Shown here: positions 48,852-58,098 of the stretch, piece by piece
Position numbering within the stretch: the stretch's first letter is position 1
Layout: every line of letters starts with the position of its first letter
Assembly (NCBI GenBank): GCA_945874225.1
Contig: CAMCFT010000001.1
Span: 1-64,000 of the forward strand
DNA from: Flavobacterium psychrophilum
GTDB lineage: Bacteria; Bacteroidota; Bacteroidia; Flavobacteriales; Flavobacteriaceae
Direction of reading: 5' to 3'
DNA: 64,000 bases
The notes under the pieces: model-generated
What the model was told of the DNA's origin: nothing
Database searches by the model: none
The model's input: the letters and a program-made list of their open reading frames with translations, nothing else
Position numbers and translations under genes: made by a program

Positions 48852-50753
48852 ATGAAAAAAATATTATTTATAACCCTGACAATGATGAGTTTAAATGCAA
48901 AAGCACAAAACATAATGTCTCCAGAATTGCTCTTGAAACTCGGAAGAGTAACTGCTTTAGGCATCTCTAAAGACGGAAAAGATATTGTTTACAAAGTAGA
49001 CACACCTTCTGTCGAAGAAAATAAATCGAATTCTAAATCTTATACTTTACCAATTGATGGAGGAAACCCAAAAGAGGTTACCAACACCAAAAATTTATTG
49101 AAAGATAAAAACATTTCTCCAGACGGGAAATATATTGTTTACAATGAAGAAGTGAAAATCGACAAAGTACACGGAAAAGATTTTTATCCGGAACTGGAAA
49201 AATCAAATGTTCAAGTCTATAACGGATTAAATTATCGCCATTGGGACAAATGGAATGAAGGGAAGTTCGATCACGTTTTTTTTAAAGAAAATAAAAAAGG
49301 GTCAGTTGGGTTAGACATTTTGAAAGAAGAAACTTTCGACAGTCCCCAAAAACCTTTTGGCGGAGATGAAGATTATATTTGGTCGCCAGACAGCAAAAGC
49401 ATTTTATATGTATGCAAGAAAAAAGCAGGAACAGCTTATGCAATCAGTACGAATACAGACATTTATGAATATAATTTAGAAACTAAAAAAACAATAAATA
49501 GAACCGAAGGCAACTTGGGTTATGATACGCATCCCACTTTTTCTGCAACAGGAAATTTGACTTGGTTACAAATGAAACGCGATGGTTATGAAGCCGATAA
49601 AAACGATATTATTGTTAGTTTCAAAGGAATAAACATCAATTTAACGGCGCATTGGGACGGAACTGTCGAAAGTTTTCTATGGAGTGCCGATGGTAAAAAA
49701 GTATATTTTCAAGCGCCAATTGACGGAACACTTCAGTTATTTGAAGTGGATTTCCCAGGTTTAACCAAAAAATTACCGCAAGTAATTCAATTGACAAACG
49801 GAGATTTTGATGTAGCTAGTCTAATCTGTCTTTCTGGCGATACAATTATTGTTACCCGAACTGATATGAACCACGCAGCCGAAATTTATTCTTATAATCT
49901 AAAGAAAAAAACTTGGCTTCAATTATCAAATGTAAACACGGAAACATACAAATCATTGGCGTTAAGCAAAACCGAAAGAAGATATGTCACCACTACCGAT
50001 GGCAAAAAAATGTTGGTCTGGGTTATTCTTCCTCCTAATTTTGATGCTTCAAAAAAATACCCAACATTGCTTTATTGTCAGGGTGGACCGCAATCTCCAT
50101 TGACACAATTCTATTCTTTCCGTTGGAATTTTCAATTAATGGCCGCAAATGGCTACGTTGTTGTTGCACCAAATCGCCGCGGGATGCAAGGCCATGGTGT
50201 GGAATGGAACGAGCAAATTAGTAAAGATTGGGGAGGGCAAGTAATGGACGATTATCTGTCGGCAATTGATGATTTAGCTAAGGAAAATTATGTTGACAAA
50301 ACTCGTTTGGGTTGTGTCGGAGCAAGTTATGGTGGTTATTCTGCCTTTTATTTAGCGGGAATCCACAACAAAAGATTCAAAACATTTATTGCCCACGATG
50401 GTGTTTTCAATACACAAAGTATGTTTGGCACAACCGAAGAAGTTTTCTTTAATTATTGGGATTTTGGTGGTGCTTATTGGGAAAAGAACAATGCTACTGC
50501 TCAAAAAACATACACTACATTTAATCCTGCTAACTTTGTCGAAAAATGGAATACTCCTATATTAATTATTCAGGGCGGAAATGATTTTAGAGTTCCAATT
50601 GGACAGGCGCAAGAAGCGTTTCAAGCGGCGCAAATGCTCGGAATAAAAAGCAGATTATTGTATTTTCCAGAAGAAAATCACTGGGTTTTAAAACCTCAAA
50701 ATGCACTGGTTTGGCAAAGAGAATTTTATAAATGGTTGAAGGAAACATTGTAA
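48852..50753 (+). CDS. S9 family peptidase (dipeptidyl peptidase-like), exported
   Basis: A 633-residue prolyl oligopeptidase-family protein. ATG at 48852 (MKKILFITLTMMSLNAKAQ) gives a normal signal peptide; the frame is open from 48828. The N-terminal part is the propeller with LDILKEETFDSPQKPFGGDE and DYIWSPDSKSILYV. The hydrolase domain has Ser 492 in GASYGGYSAFYL, Asp in GGNDFRVPIG and His in PEENHWVLKP. Family members release dipeptides, often after proline, in the periplasm. Genes on both sides are unrelated. Confidence 0.92.
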   Translation: MKKILFITLTMMSLNAKAQNIMSPELLLKLGRVTALGISKDGKDIVYKVDTPSVEENKSNSKSYTLPIDGGNPKEVTNTKNLLKDKNISPDGKYIVYNEEVKIDKVHGKDFYPELEKSNVQVYNGLNYRHWDKWNEGKFDHVFFKENKKGSVGLDILKEETFDSPQKPFGGDEDYIWSPDSKSILYVCKKKAGTAYAISTNTDIYEYNLETKKTINRTEGNLGYDTHPTFSATGNLTWLQMKRDGYEADKNDIIVSFKGININLTAHWDGTVESFLWSADGKKVYFQAPIDGTLQLFEVDFPGLTKKLPQVIQLTNGDFDVASLICLSGDTIIVTRTDMNHAAEIYSYNLKKKTWLQLSNVNTETYKSLALSKTERRYVTTTDGKKMLVWVILPPNFDASKKYPTLLYCQGGPQSPLTQFYSFRWNFQLMAANGYVVVAPNRRGMQGHGVEWNEQISKDWGGQVMDDYLSAIDDLAKENYVDKTRLGCVGASYGGYSAFYLAGIHNKRFKTFIAHDGVFNTQSMFGTTEEVFFNYWDFGGAYWEKNNATAQKTYTTFNPANFVEKWNTPILIIQGGNDFRVPIGQAQEAFQAAQMLGIKSRLLYFPEENHWVLKPQNALVWQREFYKWLKETL

Positions 50754-50774
50754 TACTTGCAGTTTTTTAGATAC

Positions 50775-50811
50775 AAAAAATCCCATTTTCCTTTGAAAAT
50801 GGGATTTTTTT
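50775..50811. terminator. Bidirectional terminator between S9 peptidase and accC
   Basis: AAAAAATCCCATTTTC pairs with GAAAATGGGATTTTTT around four bases, between the convergent S9 and accC stops. Confidence 0.85.
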
Positions 50812-50830
50812 ATAAATACAAATCTAGTTT

Positions 50831-52177
50831 TTATTCTGGATCATTCATTTTAAAAGTATCCATAAAAGCTGTGGTATAATCTCCCGCAATATATCTCGGA
50901 TCATCCATCAACTGTCTGTGAAACGGAATAGTTGTTTTTATTCCTTCTATCACAAATTCATCCAAAGCTCTTCTCATTTTGCTAATTGCTTCCTCACGGG
51001 TTTGAGCTGTTGTGATAAGCTTTGCAATCATAGAATCATAATTTGGTGGAATAGTATAGCCAGAATAGACGTGTGTATCTAAACGAACACCGTGACCTCC
51101 AGGCATGTGAAGAGTAGTTATTTTTCCCGGTGATGGTCTGAAGTCATTATAAGGATCCTCGGCATTGATACGACATTCGATAGCGTGCAATTGTGGTAAA
51201 TAATTTTTACCAGAAATTGGAACACCAGCAGCAACCATAATTTGCTCGCGGATTAAATCATAATCAATAACTTGTTCTGTAATTGGATGTTCTACCTGAA
51301 TACGAGTATTCATTTCCATAAAATAGAAATTACGGTGTTTATCAACCAAAAATTCTACTGTTCCTGCGCCTTCATACTTAATGAATTCTGCAGCTTTTAC
51401 TGCAGCTGCACCCATTTTTTTTCTCAACTCATCAGTCATAAATGGAGAAGGAGTTTCTTCGGTCAATTTTTGATGACGTCTTTGCACAGAACAATCTCTT
51501 TCTGAAAGATGACAGGCTTTTCCATAAGAATCACCCACAACTTGAATCTCAATATGTCTAGGTTCTTCAATAAGTTTCTCTAAATACATACCATCATTTC
51601 CAAAAGCTGCAGCCGATTCTTGGCGAGCACTTTCCCAAGCTTTAAGTAACTCTTCGTCCTTCCAAACGGCACGCATTCCTTTTCCTCCGCCTCCAGCAGT
51701 TGCTTTTAGCATTACTGGATATCCCATTTTTCTTGAAAGTTCTTGTGCTTGTTCAAAAGATTCTAAAAGTCCTTCAGAACCTGGAACACAGGGTACTCCA
51801 GCTGCTTTCATTGTGGCTTTGGCCGAAGCTTTATCACCCATTCTGTCAATCATTTCAGGTGATGCACCTATAAATTTAATGTTATGTTCTTGACATATTT
51901 TTGAAAATTTTGAATTTTCGGATAGAAATCCATATCCAGGATGTATTGCGTCTGCGTTAGTAATTTCGGCAGCGGCTATAATACTTGACATTTTTAAGTA
52001 GGACAAGTTGCTTGGAGGCGGGCCTATACAAACTGCTTCATCTGCAAATTTTACGTGTAAGCTTTCGGCATCGGCAGTAGAATAAACAGCCACAGTTTTA
52101 ATGCCCATTTCTTTGCACGTTCTAATGATACGAAGCGCAATTTCTCCTCTATTTGCAATTAATATTTTTTTAAACAT
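50831..52177 (-). CDS. accC: Acetyl-CoA carboxylase, biotin carboxylase subunit
   Basis: A 448-residue ATP-grasp enzyme that carboxylates biotin on AccB, the first committed step of fatty-acid synthesis. [20 protein letters not shown] opens the protein; the ATP loop is [13 protein letters not shown] (about residue 162), the active site [15 protein letters not shown] (about residue 232) and [14 protein letters not shown] (about residue 289) are clear. The biotin carrier is the next gene upstream (accB), completing the cluster. Length is that of the family. Confidence 0.97.
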   Translation of the reverse strand: MFKKILIANRGEIALRIIRTCKEMGIKTVAVYSTADAESLHVKFADEAVCIGPPPSNLSYLKMSSIIAAAEITNADAIHPGYGFLSENSKFSKICQEHNIKFIGASPEMIDRMGDKASAKATMKAAGVPCVPGSEGLLESFEQAQELSRKMGYPVMLKATAGGGGKGMRAVWKDEELLKAWESARQESAAAFGNDGMYLEKLIEEPRHIEIQVVGDSYGKACHLSERDCSVQRRHQKLTEETPSPFMTDELRKKMGAAAVKAAEFIKYEGAGTVEFLVDKHRNFYFMEMNTRIQVEHPITEQVIDYDLIREQIMVAAGVPISGKNYLPQLHAIECRINAEDPYNDFRPSPGKITTLHMPGGHGVRLDTHVYSGYTIPPNYDSMIAKLITTAQTREEAISKMRRALDEFVIEGIKTTIPFHRQLMDDPRYIAGDYTTAFMDTFKMNDPE

Positions 52178-52260
52178 CTTATTTTAAATTTTAAATGTTG
52201 AATTATAAATTATTTCAAATAATGATACCTCATCATTCAAAATTTATAATTTATAATTTC

Positions 52261-52728
52261 TTATGATGGATCTACCAAGAACAAAGGTTGGTCGTATTCT
52301 ACCGGTGACATATCATCAACTAAAATTTTAACAATTTTACCAGAAACTTCAGATTCAATTTCGTTAAAAAGTTTCATTGCTTCGATAACACAAAGTACAT
52401 TTCCTTTAGCAATAGTACTTCCTACTTCAACAAACACAGGTTTATCTGGTGATGGTTTTCTATAAAAGGTTCCAATAATTGGAGATTTAATAGTGATGTA
52501 ATGAGAATTTTCTGCCGCTGGAGCTGCAGCTGCTGGAGCAATTTGCTGAGGAGCTACTGCTTGCTGAAAAGCTGTTTGCGCTGGCATTTGAACATAAGTA
52601 GCTTCAGATACATTTCCTTCTAAAGTTGTTCTAATGGTGATTTTTACATCATCCATCTCTAATTTAACTTCAGCAACCCCTGAATTTGCTACAAATTTGA
52701 TTAGATTTTGAATTTCTTTTAAATCCAT
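52261..52728 (-). CDS. accB: Acetyl-CoA carboxylase biotin carboxyl carrier protein
   Basis: A 155-residue carrier. The N-terminal helix (KEIQNLIKFVANSGVAEVKL) is followed by an Ala/Pro/Gln-rich linker (about residues 45 to 75) and the biotinyl domain, with the biotin Lys in IEAMKLFNEIES (about residue 121). It carries CO2 between AccC and the carboxyltransferase. It lies 83 bp upstream of accC and 23 bp behind fabH, on the same strand, so it belongs to the fatty-acid cluster. Confidence 0.96.
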   Translation of the reverse strand: MDLKEIQNLIKFVANSGVAEVKLEMDDVKITIRTTLEGNVSEATYVQMPAQTAFQQAVAPQQIAPAAAAPAAENSHYITIKSPIIGTFYRKPSPDKPVFVEVGSTIAKGNVLCVIEAMKLFNEIESEVSGKIVKILVDDMSPVEYDQPLFLVDPS

Positions 52729-52751
52729 AATTATTTTTTTTTAGTTTAAAT

Positions 52752-53750
52752 TTATTTTTTATCGTAAGCCCATTTTAGGTAAATAGATCCCCAAGAGAAT
52801 CCACCTCCAAAAGCGGCAAATATAATAGTATCCCCTTTTTTAAATAAATGTTCAAAATCACTAAGAACTAAAGGTAAAGTCGCAGAAGTAGTGTTTCCGT
52901 AGTGCTCTATGTTCATTAATACTTTTGAATCTTCTAAATTAATTCTGCTAGCTGTTGCATCAATGATTCTTTTATTAGCTTGGTGTGGTACCAACCACGC
53001 TACATCCTCATTGGTCAAATTATTTCTCGTCATAATCTGCTCACAAGCATCAGCCATATAAGTAACCGCATATTTAAAAACACTTTTGCCGTCTTGAATA
53101 ATATTGTGTTGATTATCAAAAACCGTTTGTTTTGAGGCTGGTAAAAGTGAACCTCCCGCTGTCATTTTTAAAAAATCTCTTCCGTCACCATCCGTCCTTA
53201 AATATTCATCTTGCAAACCTAAACCTTCATAATTTGGTTCGAATAAAACAGCTCCAGCACCATCTCCAAAAATTATACAAGTGGCTCTATCGGTATAATC
53301 TACAATTGAGGACATTTTATCAGCTCCTATCAATAATACTTTCTTGTATCTGCCTGATTCTATGTATGCTGCTGCGGTTGACATTCCAAACAAAAAACTT
53401 GAACAAGCTGATTGTAAATCATAAGCAAAAGCATTTGTTGCTCCAATTTCTGTTGCAACATATGCCCCTGTAGATGCTACTGGCATATCAGCAGTAGCTG
53501 TTGCCATAAGTAACAAATCTATTTCCAGCGGGTCAATATTTGCTTTTTTAATTAAATCTAGAGCGGCATTTATGGCCAAAAAAGATGTCCCTTTAGTGTC
53601 ATCTTTAAGAATTCTTCTTTCTTTTATTCCTGTTCTTGAAGTTATCCACTCGTCATTTGTATCAACTAATGTTTCAAGAATTTTATTTGTAAGCACAAAG
53701 TCTGGAACATAAGCTCCAACAGCTGTGATTGCGGCTGTAATTTTATTCAT
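52752..53750 (-). CDS. fabH: 3-oxoacyl-ACP synthase III (FabH)
   Basis: A 332-residue condensing enzyme that starts fatty-acid synthesis from acetyl-CoA and malonyl-ACP. The active Cys is in DLQSACSSFLFGM (about residue 115), His in WLVPHQANKRI (about residue 256) and Asn in EHYGNTTSATLPL (about residue 287). ATG at 53748 to 53750 matches the normal MNKITAAITAVGAYVPD start. A terminator lies between this gene and rpmF. Confidence 0.96.
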   Translation of the reverse strand: MNKITAAITAVGAYVPDFVLTNKILETLVDTNDEWITSRTGIKERRILKDDTKGTSFLAINAALDLIKKANIDPLEIDLLLMATATADMPVASTGAYVATEIGATNAFAYDLQSACSSFLFGMSTAAAYIESGRYKKVLLIGADKMSSIVDYTDRATCIIFGDGAGAVLFEPNYEGLGLQDEYLRTDGDGRDFLKMTAGGSLLPASKQTVFDNQHNIIQDGKSVFKYAVTYMADACEQIMTRNNLTNEDVAWLVPHQANKRIIDATASRINLEDSKVLMNIEHYGNTTSATLPLVLSDFEHLFKKGDTIIFAAFGGGFSWGSIYLKWAYDKK

Positions 53751-53873
53751 TCTATTCTGTTATTTCTAGCCAAATGCTGCCATTTGAAAAATTTCTAAAG
53801 GAGTCGAAAATTACAAAAAAAATCCTAATCCTTATCGTTTTAATCGTGCTTATTTAATGAAAATTATAAACAA

Positions 53874-53901
53874 CAAAAAAACTCTCACTATGTGAGAGTT
53901 T
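53874..53901 (-). terminator. Terminator after rpmF
   Basis: AAACTCTCAC and GTGAGAGTTT form a perfect 10-bp stem with a TAT loop, followed by T residues on the minus strand. It suggests that fabH, accB and accC have their own promoter as well as read-through. Confidence 0.8.
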
Positions 53902-53923
53902 AAATATCATTTACAAGAATGTA

Positions 53924-54118
53924 TTAAGCAACAGCTACAGATTTATCTATAACAACTTGCCCTCTGTAATACATTTTTCCTTCATGCCAGTAGGCTCTAT
54001 GATATAAATGCGCTTCGCCTGTAATTGGGCAAGTAGCGATTTGTGCTACAGTAGCTTTGTAATGTGTTCTTCTCTTATCTCTTCTTGTTTTCGAGATTTT
54101 TCTCTTAGGATGTGCCAT
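53924..54118 (-). CDS. rpmF: Ribosomal protein L32
   Basis: A 64-residue protein beginning [20 protein letters not shown], the clear L32 signature, followed by [20 protein letters not shown]. The cysteine pair typical of some L32 (CxxC) is not complete: only one Cys remains in IATCPITG, so this is the C-minus form. It is 9 bp behind the DUF177 gene. Confidence 0.95.
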   Translation of the reverse strand: MAHPKRKISKTRRDKRRTHYKATVAQIATCPITGEAHLYHRAYWHEGKMYYRGQVVIDKSVAVA

Positions 54119-54127
54119 TTTACTATA

Positions 54128-54679
54128 TTATTTATCCGTTAATAGTTGCTTTAATTTGTCCCAACGCGGGTCAATATTTTCTTCTTTTTGTTCTTTATTA
54201 TGCTCTTTTTTGAGTTCTTTAATTGTCAACTCTTTCAGTTTTGTCAAAGCTTCAGTGTTCAAACTTCCATCTTTAATTCCTGGATGAATTCGTCTTAGAG
54301 GAACTGAAAGCACAATCATCTCATATATATATTGTGAAATATCTATTTGAAACTCTCCATGTGGTAAAATGAGCAACTCTTCATTGTCATTATTAAAATC
54401 ATCTCCAAAACGCACAATCAATTTCATCTTGCCTTTTATTGGCAAATCAAATTCTTCGTTTGTCATATCACAAGGCAAGTTAACCGTACCTTTATGTTTG
54501 AAAGCCAACTCCATTATGGTGCTTTTTTTCTCTAAAACTACATTTACTTTGATATCTGAATTATTAAATTCGTGATAATCAAAGATTTCAAAGAACGCAT
54601 TACTTATTTGATATTCAAAATGATGTTTTCCTATCTTTAATCCTGTAAAAGGAATTAAATATTCTTTCTTCTTGTTCAT
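54128..54679 (-). CDS. DUF177 (YceD) family protein
   Basis: A 183-residue protein. The frame is open to 54715, but ATG at 54677 to 54679 gives MNKKKEYLIPFTGLKIGKHH, the usual start. The C-terminal LKELTIKELKKEHNKEQKEE with NIDPRWDKLKQLLTDK is the family end that includes the conserved DPRWxxL. The protein is encoded next to rpmF throughout bacteria, and by family affects 23S rRNA processing or accumulation. It follows pdxA by 84 bp. Confidence 0.93.
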   Translation of the reverse strand: MNKKKEYLIPFTGLKIGKHHFEYQISNAFFEIFDYHEFNNSDIKVNVVLEKKSTIMELAFKHKGTVNLPCDMTNEEFDLPIKGKMKLIVRFGDDFNNDNEELLILPHGEFQIDISQYIYEMIVLSVPLRRIHPGIKDGSLNTEALTKLKELTIKELKKEHNKEQKEENIDPRWDKLKQLLTDK

Positions 54680-54763
54680 TTCAACAACAATTTGCCCTAA
54701 ACTTCGGGAGTGCAAAGATATAAAATTATTGGAAATCTAATAATGTTATTTATCTTTTTTTGT

Positions 54764-55813
54764 TTATATCTGTTTTTCTTTTGTTTTTAGCGGTTTTTGG
54801 CTGATTTCCGCATACTGATTTCTTGAATTATAGATATCAATTGCTAGATAAACAGCTTCTTTAAACGAATTAAAATCCGCTATACCTTTTCCTGCAATAT
54901 CATATGCGGTGCCGTGATCTGGTGATGTTCTGATTTTATCCAAGCCTGCCGTGTAATTTACACCTTTGCCAAACGATAACGTTTTGAAAGGAATTAAACC
55001 TTGATCATGATAAGTAGCAACTATGGCATCATATTTTTCAAATTGATTGCTTCCAAAAAAACCATCAGCAGCAAAGGGTCCAAATACCAACGTTCCTTTT
55101 TCAAATAATTTTTTTAATGCTGGTTTTAATATTTCGTCATCTTCTTTGCCAATAACTCCGCCATCACCACAATGCGGATTCAACCCCAAGACGGCTATTT
55201 TTGGTTTATTGATACTAAAATCTTGTATTAAAGAATGTTTTACTGTTTCTATTTTTTTTATAATCAATTGTTCTGTAAGATGCGATGCTACATCATTTAA
55301 AGGAATATGATCTGTTAACAATCCCACTCTTAAATTATCCTGAACCATCATCATTAAGGCGCTTCCTTCTAACTCTTGGTCTAAATAATCTGTGTGTCCC
55401 GGAAATTTAAATTCATCCGATTGAATGTTGTATTTATTTATTGGAGCGGTTACTAATACATCTATAAGACCTTCCTTTAAAGCTTGGGTAGCAGCAACAA
55501 ATGATTTTATCGCATATTTCCCAATTTTTTCGTCATTTACACCAAAATTAACTTCAACCCCTTCTTGCCATACATTCAAAACATTTATTTTACCTAAAAC
55601 TATTTGGTTTAACCTATCAATTCCGTGGAGCATCGATGTAGATTCGAAAGTCTTTTTTACAAACGAAAGACTTTTTACATTGGCAAAAATTACGGGCGTA
55701 CATAATTCTAACATTCTTGAATCTTCGAATGTTTTTAGAACAACTTCGCTTCCAATACCGTTTAAATCTCCTATTGAAATTCCGACGATTATATTTTCTG
55801 CTTTTTTTATCAT
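54764..55813 (-). CDS. pdxA: 4-hydroxythreonine-4-phosphate dehydrogenase
   Basis: A 349-residue enzyme of vitamin B6 (pyridoxal phosphate) synthesis by the DXP-dependent route. Metal and substrate residues appear in KFPGHTDYLDQELEGSALMM (about residue 137), GLNPHCGDGGVIGKEDDE (about residue 205) and AIVATYHDQGLIPFKTLSFG (about residue 268). Length matches the family. It starts the cluster that continues with DUF177, rpmF, fabH, accB and accC, the normal order in Bacteroidota. Confidence 0.95.
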   Translation of the reverse strand: MIKKAENIIVGISIGDLNGIGSEVVLKTFEDSRMLELCTPVIFANVKSLSFVKKTFESTSMLHGIDRLNQIVLGKINVLNVWQEGVEVNFGVNDEKIGKYAIKSFVAATQALKEGLIDVLVTAPINKYNIQSDEFKFPGHTDYLDQELEGSALMMMVQDNLRVGLLTDHIPLNDVASHLTEQLIIKKIETVKHSLIQDFSINKPKIAVLGLNPHCGDGGVIGKEDDEILKPALKKLFEKGTLVFGPFAADGFFGSNQFEKYDAIVATYHDQGLIPFKTLSFGKGVNYTAGLDKIRTSPDHGTAYDIAGKGIADFNSFKEAVYLAIDIYNSRNQYAEISQKPLKTKEKQI

Positions 55814-55871
55814 GTCATCAAGTTATTTATTGCTAATTTTGAAGTGCAAATTTAGTAAAATAAAATAAGAA

Positions 55872-56459
55872 ATGTTTACAGGAATTATAGAATCCCTTGG
55901 TGTAATCCAAGAAATCAAAAAAGACAAGGACAATCTTCATATTTCGATATCTTCCAATATCACTGATGAACTTAAAATAGATCAAAGTGTTGCCCATAAT
56001 GGAATATGCATGACCGTTGTCTCTATAAAAGACTCCATTTATACAGTAACCGCAATTGGAGAAACAATAAAAAAAACAAATTTAGCCTATTTAAATGTTG
56101 GCGATAGTGTCAATCTTGAAAGAGCGATGAAATTGGGCGACCGGCTCGATGGCCATATCGTACAAGGTCATGTTGACCAAGTCGGAACTTGTATTGTTGC
56201 AATGGAAACAAACGGGAGTTGGTATTATACTTTTGAATATGACGAAACTATTGGAAATATTACTATCGAAAAAGGTTCAATTACGGTAAACGGAGTGAGT
56301 TTGACTGTGGTAGATTCAAGAAAAAACGAATTTAGCGTAGCCATTATTCCTTATACTTACGAACATACTAATTTTAAAACCTTTGAAGTAGGCACAAAAG
56401 TAAATCTTGAATTTGACTTAATTGGAAAGTATATTTCAAAATTATATTCCAATAAATAA
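55872..56459 (+). CDS. ribE: Riboflavin synthase alpha chain
   Basis: A 195-residue enzyme that dismutates 6,7-dimethyl-8-ribityllumazine to riboflavin. Two lumazine-binding repeats are seen: MFTGIIESLGVIQEIKKD with VAHNGICMTVVS, and GHIVQGHVDQVG with VNGVSLTVVD. It diverges from pdxA, with 58 bp between the starts and no riboswitch-like structure there, so FMN control is not evident. Confidence 0.95.
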   Translation: MFTGIIESLGVIQEIKKDKDNLHISISSNITDELKIDQSVAHNGICMTVVSIKDSIYTVTAIGETIKKTNLAYLNVGDSVNLERAMKLGDRLDGHIVQGHVDQVGTCIVAMETNGSWYYTFEYDETIGNITIEKGSITVNGVSLTVVDSRKNEFSVAIIPYTYEHTNFKTFEVGTKVNLEFDLIGKYISKLYSNK

Positions 56460-56482
56460 AACAAGATTGATATAAAAAAAAC

Positions 56483-56506
56483 AAACTCCAACTTAAATTG
56501 GAGTTT
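56483..56506. terminator. Terminator after ribE, overlapping the next stop codon
   Basis: AAACTCCAA and TTGGAGTTT form a perfect 9-bp stem around CTTAAA with A and T runs. It lies between the ribE stop and the convergent small membrane gene, whose stop it overlaps. Confidence 0.75.
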
Positions 56507-56714
56507 TTGTCTTTAATTGATAGTTGTAAATGATATAAATTGCATAAAATAATGCTAAAATAAATACTAGATAAACACCTTCGTCAATAGGCAGTCCTGG
56601 CGGCGGAGGCGGTCTTTTACCTCCGGGCATAGGAGGGTGTGGTGCCGCATAAGCATTTAGCACACAAAGCAGTGAAAAAACTATATTAAATAACTTTTTT
56701 GTAATATTTTTCAT
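56493..56714 (-). CDS. Small proline-rich membrane protein, PID-CTERM-like
   Basis: A 73-residue protein: signal peptide (LFNIVFSLLCVLNAYA), a very short Pro-rich body (HPPMPGGKRPPPPPG), then LPIDEGV directly before a membrane helix (YLVFILALFYAIYIIYN) and a basic tail QLKTKTPI. The LPID + helix + short basic end matches the PID-CTERM sorting signal of Bacteroidota exosortase (XrtN) systems, except that the passenger is almost absent. Function unknown; family assignment moderate. Confidence 0.6.
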   Translation of the reverse strand: MKNITKKLFNIVFSLLCVLNAYAAPHPPMPGGKRPPPPPGLPIDEGVYLVFILALFYAIYIIYNYQLKTKTPI

Positions 56715-56865
56715 ATTTATTTAAAAAAAATACGCTTTTATTGGTCTATAACTCATAATACCTATAAAATATTACTCACAAAGTTATTTTTTTTAATAAC
56801 AAAACAATATAATTATCGATTAAAGCGGGTTTATTAACGATAAAACGCAATGCTTTGACATTTTT

Positions 56866-56905
56866 ATAAAAAAAACCCCGCAAAAATCATCGATTTTGAA
56901 GGGTA
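56866..56905 (-). terminator. Terminator after tRNA-Met
   Basis: On the minus strand AAAATC GAT GATTTT and flanking CCC/GGGG pairs are followed by a run of T, six bases after the tRNA end. Confidence 0.6.
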
Positions 56906-56910
56906 TTATG

Positions 56911-56984
56911 TGGTCCCACTTGGAATCGAACCAAGCACCTACTGATTATGAGTCAGTTGCTCTAACCGAATGAGCTATAGGACC
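56911..56984 (-). tRNA. tRNA-Met (anticodon CAT), possibly lysidine-type Ile
   Basis: A 74-nt tRNA: acceptor GGTCCTA pairs with TGGGACC, discriminator A, anticodon loop CTCATAA giving CAT, T arm GGTTCGATTCC. Elongator Met and tRNA-Ile2(k2C) share the CAT anticodon; the acceptor GGTCC does not decide. It is not initiator type because the first pair is G-C rather than unpaired. Confidence 0.9.
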
Positions 56985-57130
56985 ATTTATGCGGTTGCAA
57001 TATTACCACTATTTTTAATTTTTTGCAACTATTTTTGAACTAGATTTATAGAGTGATGCAATAAAATTATATGTAGTACATAAAACCTCTGATTACTAGA
57101 ATCCTTAACAAAATGTTATTGCATAAAAAA

Positions 57131-57532
57131 TTATCGAATTTCCTGACACAATTCAATCAGGACTCCATTTGTGCTTTTTGGATGTAAAAAAGCAACCAAT
57201 TTATTATCGGCTCCCTTTTTTGGAGTTTCATTTAAAATGACAAATCCCTCATTTTTTAAACGAGAAATTTCCAAAATTATATCTTCTACTTCAAAAGCAA
57301 TATGATGAATCCCTTCACCCCTTTTTGCAATAAATTTTGCGATAGGACTTTCGGAATTTGTAGCCTCAAGAAGTTCTATTTTGTTTGGACCACTCATAAA
57401 AAAAGCAGTTTTAACCCCTTCGCTGGCGACTTCTTCTTCTTTATAAGCTGGTGCTCCAAAGAGTTTTTCGTAAATTATTGAAGCGTCTTCTAAATTAGAA
57501 ACGGCTATTCCTATGTGTTCAATTTTTTTCAT
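57131..57532 (-). CDS. mce: Methylmalonyl-CoA epimerase
   Basis: A 133-residue protein of the vicinal-oxygen-chelate fold. Metal and catalytic sites are seen in IEHIGIAVSNLEDASIIYEK (residues 3 to 22) and GEGIHHIAFEVEDI (about residue 88), with the final ELCQEIR. It interconverts (R)- and (S)-methylmalonyl-CoA in propionate and odd-chain fatty-acid metabolism. No mutase gene is in the window. Sequence length is that of the family. Confidence 0.93.
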   Translation of the reverse strand: MKKIEHIGIAVSNLEDASIIYEKLFGAPAYKEEEVASEGVKTAFFMSGPNKIELLEATNSESPIAKFIAKRGEGIHHIAFEVEDIILEISRLKNEGFVILNETPKKGADNKLVAFLHPKSTNGVLIELCQEIR

Positions 57533-57668
57533 TTTTGTATTGTATGTTTACACCTTTAAATGTAAAGAAATTTTGCGGTTTTCTCGATATCTAAACCTAA
57601 ATAAAATCAAAAATTTGGTTCTCCATTATAAATATAGAGATAAAATCCTTTTTGACGTTACGACTTTG

Positions 57669-57700
57669 TAACTTTGCCACTCAAAAAATTAGTATTTTTG
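57669..57700 (+). promoter_or_regulatory. Two candidate -7 elements before rbfA
   Basis: TAACTTTG (57669 to 57676) and TATTTTTG (57693 to 57700) both match TAnnTTTG. The second would leave almost no leader before the ATG at 57705, so the first is the likelier -7 element. Confidence 0.4.
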
Positions 57701-57704
57701 CACA

Positions 57705-58097
57705 ATGGAAACAAATAGACAGAAAAAAATAGGTGGCGTTATCCAAAAAGATTTGGTTGATATTCTACAAGGTGAAGTGAGAAAAAACGGAGTTACAAAT
57801 TTAATAATTTCGGTATCCAAAGTTAGTGTAACTACAGATTTATCAGTAGCGACGGTGCATTTAAGTATTTTTCCTCAAGAAAAAGCCAAGGAAACATTGG
57901 TAGCAATAAAAACAAATTCTAAATTAATCAAACACGATTTATCGCAACGTGTTCGTTTACAATTGCGAAAAGTTCCCAATTTAGTATTCTTCATAGACGA
58001 CTCTTTAGACTATATTGAAAAAATTGACAATGCTTTGTCCTCTAAAGAAAATCCTATTGAAAACCGTGATCTTTTAGAAAAACGCAGACATTCATAA
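57705..58097 (+). CDS. rbfA: Ribosome-binding factor A
   Basis: A 130-residue KH-like protein needed for late 16S rRNA processing of the 30S subunit. IGGVIQKDLVDILQGEVRKN, then LIISVSKVSVTTDLSVATVH and RVRLQLRKVPNLVFFIDDSL are the typical core. It is followed by the permease gene 1 bp after its stop, so the two are one operon. Confidence 0.95.
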   Translation: METNRQKKIGGVIQKDLVDILQGEVRKNGVTNLIISVSKVSVTTDLSVATVHLSIFPQEKAKETLVAIKTNSKLIKHDLSQRVRLQLRKVPNLVFFIDDSLDYIEKIDNALSSKENPIENRDLLEKRRHS

Positions 58098-58098
58098 C

